From an uncultured Collinsella sp. (GTDB taxonomy: Bacteria; Actinomycetota; Coriobacteriia; Coriobacteriales; Coriobacteriaceae), in NCBI GenBank assembly GCA_900546085.1, contig URBS01000045.1:1-14771 (forward strand): a stretch of 14,771 nt of DNA, written 5' to 3'. Each line of letters begins with the position of its first letter. Position 1 is the first letter of the stretch. Both the position numbers and the translations under genes were made by a program. The notes under the pieces were generated by a model. That model saw only the letters and a list, made by a program, of their open reading frames with translations. It was not told where the DNA came from and ran no database searches. Positions 1 to 6,600 of this stretch are shown here, one piece after another.

Positions 1-68
1 TGTGAGCCGTTCAGAATCTGTCCCTTGAGCAGCTGCAGTATTTTTTTGCGCCGGTCTTCCCCAGCCAT
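1..68 (-). CDS. niaR: NiaR-type NAD biosynthesis repressor, N-terminal fragment cut by window edge
   Basis: Only the first 22 codons are in the window, starting at the ATG at 68-66 and running off the left edge. The peptide begins MAGEDRRKKILQLLKGQ, which matches the start of the helix-turn-helix domain of the NiaR/YrxA niacin-responsive repressor (B. subtilis YrxA has a similar MGANRRDQLLLWLK start). A good Shine-Dalgarno (GAAAGGAG, 83-76) lies 8 bases upstream and fixes this start. It is the last visible gene of the nadA-nadB-nadC cluster, 88 bases after the nadC stop, which is a common place for niaR in Firmicutes-like nad operons. NiaR represses nad and niacin-uptake genes when nicotinate is available, so autoregulation through the nadA promoter is likely. 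The identification rests on a short fragment plus context. Another HTH_11 regulator remains possible. Confidence 0.72.
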   Translation of the reverse strand, partial: MAGEDRRKKILQLLKGQILNGS

Positions 69-96
69 AAAAACGCTCCTTTCGGATTGGAATACG

Positions 97-116
97 GTTC
101 CTCCGGAAGGAGGAAC
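97..116 (-). other. perfect 8-bp hairpin in nadC-niaR gap
   Basis: GTTCCTCC (97-104) pairs perfectly with GGAGGAAC (109-116) around a 4-base GGAA loop. It lies in the 88-base gap between nadC and niaR, about 14 bases upstream of the niaR ribosome binding site. There is no following T-tract on either strand, so it is not an ordinary intrinsic terminator. An mRNA processing or stability element, or a site tuning niaR expression, is possible. The structure is seen directly; the role is unknown. Confidence 0.5.
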
Positions 117-156
117 GGAAAAGTGAATCCCTGTGCGGGAATTTGCGTCCGCCCGT

Positions 157-1014
157 TTAAGCTTCCACGGGGCGGAGGTGTTTCAACGACAAGTCGAGGA
201 TCGGGGAGGAATGGGTCAGCGCGCCGGAGGAGATATAATCGACGCCGATATCCCGCAGCTGTGCAATCTTTTCTGCAGTAACATTGCCGGAGCATTCCGT
301 TTGTGCCCGGCCTGCGATCAGAGCCACGGCTTCCTTCATCGTCTCCGGATCCATGTTGTCGAGCATGATGATATCGGCACCGGCCTCCACGGCCTCGCGT
401 ACCATGTCCAGGTTCTCGCACTCAATCTCGACCGTCGTGGTAAACGACGCATGGGCGCGCGCCATCTCAATCGCGCGCGCCACGCCACCGGCGGCGTCGA
501 TGTGGTTGTCCTTGAGCATGACGGCTGTCGACAGGTTGTAGCGATGGTTGCTGCCGCCGCCGATCTCAACCGCCGCCTTCTCGAAAACGCGCATGCCCGG
601 CGTGGTCTTGCGTGTGTCGACAAGCACGGTCTTGGTACCCTCGAGCGCCGCCGCCATGCTGTGCGTGTAGGTAGCGATACCGCTCATGCGCTGCAGGTAG
701 TTGAGCGCCACGCGCTCGCCCGAAAGCAGCACGCGCGCATCGCCGCGCACCTGGCCCACGTGGTCGCCGGCGTGCACCTCGTCACCGTCGGCAACATCAA
801 ACAGCACCGAGCTCTGCGAATCCAGCAGCTCAAAGGTGCGGGCGAACACATCCAAGCCCGCGATGATGCCATCGGCCTTGGCGATGAGCTCCACCGTGGC
901 GGGGCGCGCCGTGGGGCACACGCTCGCCGTGCTCACGTCCTCAAACGTAATGTCCTCGCGCAGAGCCCGCAAAATCAGATCATCGACGACGAGCTTCATG
1001 GTAATGGGATTCAT
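157..1014 (-). CDS. nadC: quinolinate phosphoribosyltransferase (decarboxylating)
   Basis: This is the third enzyme of de novo NAD synthesis. It converts quinolinate and PRPP to nicotinate mononucleotide, CO2 and pyrophosphate in the cytoplasm. The 285-residue length is normal for the family. Signature segments are in order: RVALNYLQRMSGIAT (101-115), DTRKTTPG (133-140), KAAVEIGGGSNHRYNL (146-161) and KDNH (168-171), which supply substrate-binding Arg, Lys and His residues; then EIECENL (196-202), MLDNM (217-221) and SSGALTHS (262-269) of the alpha/beta barrel. The ATG at 1014 is chosen because GGAGGAG sits 6 bases upstream, inside the end of nadB. A second in-frame Met at residue 6 is less well placed. 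Only 3 bases separate it from the nadB stop, so translation is probably coupled. Nothing in it looks damaged. Confidence 0.97.
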   Translation of the reverse strand: MNPITMKLVVDDLILRALREDITFEDVSTASVCPTARPATVELIAKADGIIAGLDVFARTFELLDSQSSVLFDVADGDEVHAGDHVGQVRGDARVLLSGERVALNYLQRMSGIATYTHSMAAALEGTKTVLVDTRKTTPGMRVFEKAAVEIGGGSNHRYNLSTAVMLKDNHIDAAGGVARAIEMARAHASFTTTVEIECENLDMVREAVEAGADIIMLDNMDPETMKEAVALIAGRAQTECSGNVTAEKIAQLRDIGVDYISSGALTHSSPILDLSLKHLRPVEA

Positions 1015-1017
1015 GGT

Positions 1018-2394
1018 CTACTCCTCCACGGCCTGCGTGCCGGCGGCACGGGCCAAATCATCGATTGCAAGGGTATCGGCGCTCAGGGCGCGGTGACGCC
1101 CGTCAAGTGCGGGCTCACCGGCCTGCTCCACGGCAAGCGACTCGCCGGTACGCATGTGCCAGGCGGCACGGCGACCCCAGACCAGCGCCTCGAGCAAGCT
1201 ATTTGATGCAAGACGGTTCTTGCCGTGAACGCCATTGCAAGCCGTCTCGCCGGCGGCGTAGAGCCCGGGCATCGAGGTGCGGCCGTCCTTGTCGACCCAC
1301 ACGCCGCCCATAAAGTAGTGCTGCGTGGGCGTAACGGGAATGGGCTCATCCAGGATGTCGCGACCGTCCTCCAGGCAGCGCGCGCGGATGTTGGCAAAGT
1401 GCCCGGTCACCACGTCGCGCTCGACGGGGGCAAAGCTCAGCCACTCGTGCTCGGTGCCGTCGAGCTTCATCTGCTCGCGAATAGCGGCGGCGACTACATC
1501 GCGCGGCTGCAGCTCGTCGGTAAAGCGCTCGCCGGCGGCGTTGAGCAAAATTGCGCCCTCGCCGCGGCAGCTCTCGCTGATCAGGAAGGTGCGGCCCGGC
1601 TGCGGCGAGAACAGCCCCGTGGGATGAATCTGCACGTAGTCCAGGTGCTCCATCTTAATGCCATGCTCCTGCGCGATGTAGCAGGCGTCGCCGGTGAGCT
1701 GCGGGTAGTTGGTCGAGTGATCGTATACGCCGCCGATGCCGCCCGTTGCCCACAGCGTGTGGCGGGCATGGATCTTAAACGGCTCGCCGGCATGCACGCC
1801 CTCGGCGGCATTTGCCAGCTCGTCGGCGGGACGAACCGAGTTGTCCTCGTCCACGGGAACGGCGACGACGCCGGTGCACACCGTGGCGCCGCCACGCTCG
1901 CCCGTCAGGATGTCGGTCATGGCCACGTGCTCCAGAATCTGCACGTTGTCCAGCTTGCGAACGGCCTGGAGCAGCCTGGTCGTAATCTCCTTGCCCGTAA
2001 TATCGGCATGGAAGGCGATGCGCGGGCGGCTGTGCGCGCCCTCGCGGGTAAAGTCGAGGTTGCCGTCGGTCTTGCGCTCAAAGTCCACGCCCATGGCCAG
2101 CAGGTCGTTGATGACCGAACGGCTCGAACGGATCATGATGTCGACGCTCTCGCGGCGATTCTCGTAGTGGCCGGCGTGCATGGTGTCCTCAAAGAAGGCA
2201 TCGTAGTCCGAGCCCTCGGGCAGTACGCAGATGCCGCCCTGCGCGAGCATCGAATCGCACTCGTCGACAGCGCCCTTGGAGAGCATGATCACGCGCGTGC
2301 TCGTCGGCAGGTTGAGAGCCGCGTACAGGCCCGCCACGCCACAGCCGGCAATGACGACGTCGCACTCCATGTCGGGGTATTGTTTGGTTTCCAC
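1018..2394 (-). CDS. nadB: L-aspartate oxidase
   Basis: This FAD-dependent enzyme oxidises L-aspartate to iminoaspartate, the substrate NadA condenses with dihydroxyacetone phosphate. The 458 residues carry the dinucleotide-binding GCGVAG (17-22), LAQGG (50-54), HSRPRI (121-126), HADITG (129-134), the ATGGIGG stretch, QIHPTG, SESCRGEGA, RDVVAAAI, QHYFMGG, and the family hallmark GVHGKNRLASNSLLE near 386-400. The GTG at 2394 is chosen because GGGAGAGG lies about 6 bases upstream. An ATG nine codons in (2370) is the alternative, and the longer open frame reaching 2781 overlaps nadA in another frame and is spurious. The protein is shorter than the roughly 530-540 residues of E. coli and B. subtilis NadB; only about 58 residues follow the hallmark, so the C-terminal helical domain is reduced. 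There is no frameshift, so it is probably a natural short form. Confidence 0.95.
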   Translation of the reverse strand: METKQYPDMECDVVIAGCGVAGLYAALNLPTSTRVIMLSKGAVDECDSMLAQGGICVLPEGSDYDAFFEDTMHAGHYENRRESVDIMIRSSRSVINDLLAMGVDFERKTDGNLDFTREGAHSRPRIAFHADITGKEITTRLLQAVRKLDNVQILEHVAMTDILTGERGGATVCTGVVAVPVDEDNSVRPADELANAAEGVHAGEPFKIHARHTLWATGGIGGVYDHSTNYPQLTGDACYIAQEHGIKMEHLDYVQIHPTGLFSPQPGRTFLISESCRGEGAILLNAAGERFTDELQPRDVVAAAIREQMKLDGTEHEWLSFAPVERDVVTGHFANIRARCLEDGRDILDEPIPVTPTQHYFMGGVWVDKDGRTSMPGLYAAGETACNGVHGKNRLASNSLLEALVWGRRAAWHMRTGESLAVEQAGEPALDGRHRALSADTLAIDDLARAAGTQAVEE

Positions 2395-2412
2395 AGGAAT
2401 CCTCTCCCTTGT

Positions 2413-2447
2413 AATGTGACATGCGGGACTGTCCCTCATGTCACATT
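2413..2447 (-). repeat. 35-bp palindrome between nadA and nadB
   Basis: AATGTGACATG (2413-2423) and CATGTCACATT (2437-2447) are perfect 11-base inverted arms. Inside them, one mismatched pair (2424/2436) is followed by GGGAC/GTCCC (2425-2429 and 2431-2435) around a single central base. The element fills most of the 56-base gap between the nadA stop and the nadB start. There is no T-tract after it on the minus strand. It could be an RNA hairpin that adjusts nadA versus nadB expression, a protein-binding site, or a copy of a dispersed intergenic palindrome. Confidence 0.7.
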
Positions 2448-2450
2448 GTT

Positions 2451-3476
2451 CTAGCGCGCTGCGTACTCGAGCATACGGTCGAGCGTGAGCTTGGCCTGGT
2501 CTGCCGCCTCGTCCGAGACGCCGATCTGCACCTCGCCCTCGCCCGTCTCCAGGCAGCGCACGAGCTTTTCGAGCGTGATGAGGTCCATGTTGACGCAGGT
2601 GGGCTGCACCGCGGGGAAGTGGAACTTCTTGCCGGTGCCCTGGCAGCGGCGCTCGAGCTCGTAGAGCACGCCGCGGACCGTCACGATAATGAACTCGCTG
2701 GCGTCGGACTCCTCGGCATACTTGATGATGCCGGCGGTGGAGCCGATGTAGTCGGCCTCGGCCAGGACGTCGGCCTTGCACTCAGGATGCGCCAGCACGA
2801 GCGCGTCGGGGTGGGCCTCCGTCGCGTCGACGATCTGCTCGACGGTGATGATGTGATGGCGCGGGCAGTAGCCGTTGTTGAGGATGACGTGCTTTTGCGG
2901 CACCTGCTCGGCTACGAAGCGGCCCAGGTTTTGGTCGGGGATGAACAGGACGTGCTGCTGCGGCAGCTCGGACACGATCTTGACGGCGTTGGAGCTGGTG
3001 ACGCACACGTCGCTCCAGCTCTTGATCTCGACCGTGGAGTTGACGTAGCAGACCACGGCAAGGTCGTCACCGTACTCGGCGCGCGCCGCGTCGACCGTCT
3101 CACGCTTGACCATGTGCGCCATGGGGCAGTCCGCGCCCGGCTCGGGCAGCAGCACGGTCTTGGTGGGGTTGAGCAGCTTGGCGCTCTCGCCCATAAACTC
3201 CACGCCGCACAGCACGATAGTCTGCTGCGGTAAGCTCTTGGCAAGCTTTGCCAAGTAGAAGCTGTCGCCGACGTAATCGGCAACGGCTTGGACCTCGGGC
3301 GCCACATAGTAGTGCGCCAGAATCACCGCATCACGCTGGGTTTTTAATTGCTGAATGGCCTCGACGAGCTCTGCGGACACCAGTGCCGCGCGCTCCGTTG
3401 CCGTCGTTGCCGATGCTAGGCCGGCCGCGATATCGCGTGCAAGCTCCGACGCATCCATGTTCGCGCTCTGTGCCAT
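2451..3476 (-). CDS. nadA: quinolinate synthase (4Fe-4S)
   Basis: This cytoplasmic enzyme condenses iminoaspartate with dihydroxyacetone phosphate to form quinolinate. Its 341 residues contain the three expected iron-sulfur cluster cysteines: C117 (ADCPMA), C204 (GYCPRHH) and C294 (QPTC). The 87-residue spacing of the first two equals that of E. coli C113/C200. Active-site residues recognisable by alignment from memory are H55-Y56 (LAHYY), Y144 and N146 (CYVNST), and H230/E232 (HPEC). The SDVC..SSNAV stretch is also typical. The ATG at 3476 is preferred: GAGGGG ends 5 bases upstream, while the TTG one codon earlier would leave only 2. It is the first gene of the operon, under the promoter and operator at 3512-3561. 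Where many NadA proteins have a TE.G segment this one has TVRG (266-269), a minor oddity. Confidence 0.97.
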   Translation of the reverse strand: MAQSANMDASELARDIAAGLASATTATERAALVSAELVEAIQQLKTQRDAVILAHYYVAPEVQAVADYVGDSFYLAKLAKSLPQQTIVLCGVEFMGESAKLLNPTKTVLLPEPGADCPMAHMVKRETVDAARAEYGDDLAVVCYVNSTVEIKSWSDVCVTSSNAVKIVSELPQQHVLFIPDQNLGRFVAEQVPQKHVILNNGYCPRHHIITVEQIVDATEAHPDALVLAHPECKADVLAEADYIGSTAGIIKYAEESDASEFIIVTVRGVLYELERRCQGTGKKFHFPAVQPTCVNMDLITLEKLVRCLETGEGEVQIGVSDEAADQAKLTLDRMLEYAAR

Positions 3477-3511
3477 CAAGGCCCCTCTCTTTTGGCGAAT
3501 CTTGGGGCTTT

Positions 3512-3540
3512 AGTATGACACCTGGCTTTACAGCTGACAA
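3512..3540 (-). promoter_or_regulatory. sigma70-like promoter of the nadA-nadB-nadC-niaR operon
   Basis: On the minus strand a -35 TTGTCA (3540-3535; 5 of 6 to consensus) is separated by exactly 17 bases from a -10 CATACT (3517-3512; 4 of 6). Transcription would begin near 3505, leaving a leader of roughly 30 bases that carries the nadA ribosome binding site. The -35 hexamer lies at the centre of the inverted repeat at 3518-3561, so a protein bound there would block RNA polymerase. Confidence 0.72.
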
Positions 3541-3561
3541 GACAGCTGTAAAGCCAGGTGT
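3518..3561. promoter_or_regulatory. probable NiaR operator, perfect 19-bp inverted repeat
   Basis: ACACCTGGCTTTACAGCTG (3518-3536) and its exact reverse complement (3543-3561) flank the 6-base spacer ACAAGA. Read on the minus strand, the core is ACAGCTGTCTTGTCAGCTGT. This resembles the NiaR/YrxA operator of Firmicutes as I remember it (ACA..TGTCTTGACA..TGT); that recollection was not checked. The repeat covers the -35 and most of the spacer of the nad promoter, and the cluster encodes a NiaR-like protein, so a repressor site is the natural reading. The outer ACACCTGGC arms could hold further contacts. There is no T-tract, which argues against a terminator. Confidence 0.75.
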
Positions 3562-3625
3562 AAAGTTGAAATAAAGATTCAATTTCGGGCGGAGTTTTTG
3601 TCCACAGGGGCGACCTCGCGGCGGC

Positions 3626-3663
3626 ACAAAAAAGGGGTCCGGCTTGTCAGATCCGGACCCCTT
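3626..3663 (-). terminator. intrinsic terminator of the giant surface-protein gene
   Basis: On the minus strand an 11-bp perfect stem (AAGGGGTCCGG, 3663-3653, with CCGGACCCCTT, 3642-3632) encloses a 10-base loop. It runs directly into TTTTTT (3633-3628). The stem begins 16 bases after the TAG stop of the giant gene. This separates that gene from the nad operon downstream. Confidence 0.93.
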
Positions 3664-3679
3664 AGGAACAGGGCAGCAA

Positions 3680-6600
3680 CTAGGCGCGGCGCTTCATGGC
3701 GAAGGCCAGCAGCAGAACTGCCATGCCAGCTGCAAGTACGCCACCAGCCATGGCGTACGTACCGTCGCCGACCGAAGGCAAGGCGCCCTTGCCGGTCTTC
3801 TTCTTGGACTTAGAAGTCGTGGTCGTCGTGGTCGTGGTGGTCTGGCTCGAATCGGGCGTCGGCTTGGCGGCCTCGGCGATGGTAAAGGTCGTCTCTGCCG
3901 TGCCCGTGGTCGAAACCACGCTCAGCTTATGCTCACCCACACCAAGCGTCTTCACGAAGCTCGTCTTGAGCGTCACGATCGTGGAACCCTCGGTGAGCAC
4001 GTAGTTCTCGGCATCGACTTCCTTGTCGTCGACCAGCACCTTCTGGAAGTACTTGATCGGCGCGTTCGAGCGGAAGCTCAGGTCTTTGGCGGTGTCGACT
4101 GTGATCGCCTGGCCTGCACCCTCGATAATCGTGGGTGCCAGGATCGCGATGTCCTCGGTTGCGCCCTTCTCGCCGCAAGCCGTGCACTCCTGGTGCCTCT
4201 CGCCCTTGGCCTCGGTGGTCGCCGGCTTGTCGACAACCCACTCAAAGGTGTGCTCGGCCTTGTCGAGAACCTCGCCGCAGCGGCAGATATGCCAGTGGTT
4301 CTTGGCGTCGTGAGCCCAGCCGGAGCCGTCGGGCTCGTGCTTGAGCACGCCCTCGACCGTCACGTTCACATCGCCCTCGACGTCCTTGAGCTCATAGGTA
4401 CCGTCGTCAGCAAGCTTAACGGCCTTGCCATTGACGTTGACGGCATAGTTCTTGCCCGTAAAGTACGCGCCGTCGATGCTGATGGCGAGCTTTGCGGAGC
4501 CGTGCCAGTCGAGCTCGGTTGCCGTCGAGGTGAGCGTGTAGCCCACCTGATTACCCGGCAGCGTCACGACGAGCCTGCGGCCCGCCTTCACGGTAACCTC
4601 GGTAACGGCAGAGGCGTCGTAGTTGGCCTTAGCCTGGTAGCGCACCTCGTACACGCCGGCGGCGAGGTCCTTGAGCTCGGTCACGTCCTTGCCCACGGCC
4701 CGGTACTCGGCGGCGCCCTGAGCGCGCCACTCCATGGTGCCGTCGACACCCGTGATCTTGCCGTCCTTCTTGCCGCTCACAGTCTCGGCCTCGGCCTGAA
4801 CCACCGGAGCGTCCTGCGCGGCGTTCTTGATGGAGAACTCGCAGGTCAAGCCATCGGCGGGCAGCGTGTAGTTGCCCGCGGCCTTGCCCGTCAGCTCGGC
4901 GAGGGTCGCCGTATAGGTGCCGACCTCGGTCTGGGAACCGTCAACGAGTGCACCAAGGTCATCCTTGCCGATGACGTTGCCAAGCTCTGCCACGGGGCAG
5001 TGCTCCTTGCCGTCGTAGACGAATTCGGTGGTACCCCACGTCACGGTGAGCGGACGCTGGTTAATGATGAACGTGCCGTCGATGAACGTAATCGCGTAGT
5101 TGGGGTTCGCACCCTCGGGCTGCGTCAGGCGCAGAGCATAACCGCCCTCGCGCACGTCGTCACAGTCCTCGCGCTCGATCTCGAGCTCAAGCGTATCGTC
5201 CCCGACGAGCTCGCCAGAGGTGACCGACCACTCAAAGACGGGGTCTTTCTCGCCGTAAATCTTGGAGGCGTTCTGAGCGGTGACCGTGATCGCACGCGGC
5301 GTAACCTTGAGCGTCACCTGGCCCTCGACCGTCGCACCGCCAATCATCACCTTATAGGCAACGTCCAGCGCGCCAGCGTCCTTGATCTCGGGGGCAGTAG
5401 TGGACCAGGTCTTGCCGTCGTCGGTGCTGTACTCGGCCGTCGCACCCTCGGGCAGCGCCGAAGCATTGACCGTGTGATACGCGCCGTCGTATTCGCCGGA
5501 GTAACCGGAGATAGCAGCAGCCGGAATCTCCTCGGAGGCAAGGGCGTACCCGCAGACGACGCACTGACGGTGACCGAAGCCCTTCTCAGTCGCCGTGGGA
5601 GGCGTGTCGACAACCCACGTAAAGGTGTGTGCGGCCTCGTCAATCTTGCCGCCGCAAGTGCACTCGTGCCAGTGCGTATTGTCGTCGGAGATCCACGTAT
5701 CGCTCACAGCCTCGTGCTTGCGCACGCCCTCGACCGTCACCCTCACGTCGCCCTCGACGTCCTGGACGGTGAACTCGCCGCGTTCGTTGAGCGTCACGAC
5801 GGAATCGTTGACCTTAACGACGTAGGCGGAGGGATCGGCAAAGTAGCCATCCTCGATGCTGATAGTGAGGGTGGCAGAGCCATGCCAGTCGAGCTCGGCC
5901 GCGTCAGCCGTGAGCTTGTAGCCAACCTGTTCGGCGGGCAGCGCCACAGCAAGCTTGCGGCCCGTGGCAACCGTAACCTTAGTCGCGGCGGAGGCTTCGT
6001 GGTCGTCATCGGCGCGGTAGCGCACTTCGTACGTGCCCGCGGCAAGACCGCTGAGTTCGGTCGCGCCTTCGGGCACAGCCTGATACTCACCCGAGTCCTT
6101 GGCACGCCACTCCATAGCGGCGTCGACACCCGTGATCTTGCCGTCAGCCCTGGCACTGACGGTCTCGGCCACACCCTGGACCACCGGTGCTCCCTTGGGA
6201 GCCTTCTTGATGGAGAACTTGCACGTCAGGCCCGTTGCCGGCAGTTTGTAGTTGGCCTTGTCGGCGCCCGTCAGCTCGGTGATCTCCGCCGTGTAGGCGC
6301 CGGCCTTGACCGCAGCACCGTCGACGTACGCGGAGACGTCGTCATCGCCCATGACGTTGCCGAGTGTCGCTTGGGGGCAGTGCTTCTCGCCGTCGTAGGT
6401 GAACTCGGTGGTAGCGTCCCACGTCACGGTGAGCTCGCGCTGGTCGATGGTGAACTTGCCATCAACGAACGAAATCTCGTAGTTGGGGTTGGCGCCTTCG
6501 GCCTGCGCTGCCGTCACGGCGTAGCCGTCCTTGCGCACGGTCTCGCCGGCCTTGCGGGAGACGGTGATACCCTCAAGTGACTCGCCCTCGACGAGCTCGC

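Noticed and set aside
11..421. 136-codon minus-strand frame covering the nadC end and niaR start
   Set aside because: It is out of frame with both nadC and the NiaR-like start, and has no ribosome binding site.
133..2454. Long plus-strand open frames (133-1206, 1225-2454) antisense to nadC and nadB
   Set aside because: They are antisense shadows of clear NAD enzymes; the composition is His/Ala/Gly/Arg-rich with no recognisable domain.
2395..2781. N-terminal extension of the nadB frame into nadA
   Set aside because: It overlaps nadA in another frame; the GTG at 2394 has a good ribosome binding site and matches the family start.
3644..6580. 978-codon open frame on the plus strand antisense to the giant gene
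   Set aside because: It mirrors the GC-rich codons of the surface gene, has no family features or good start site, and its repeats are only the antisense of the protein repeats.
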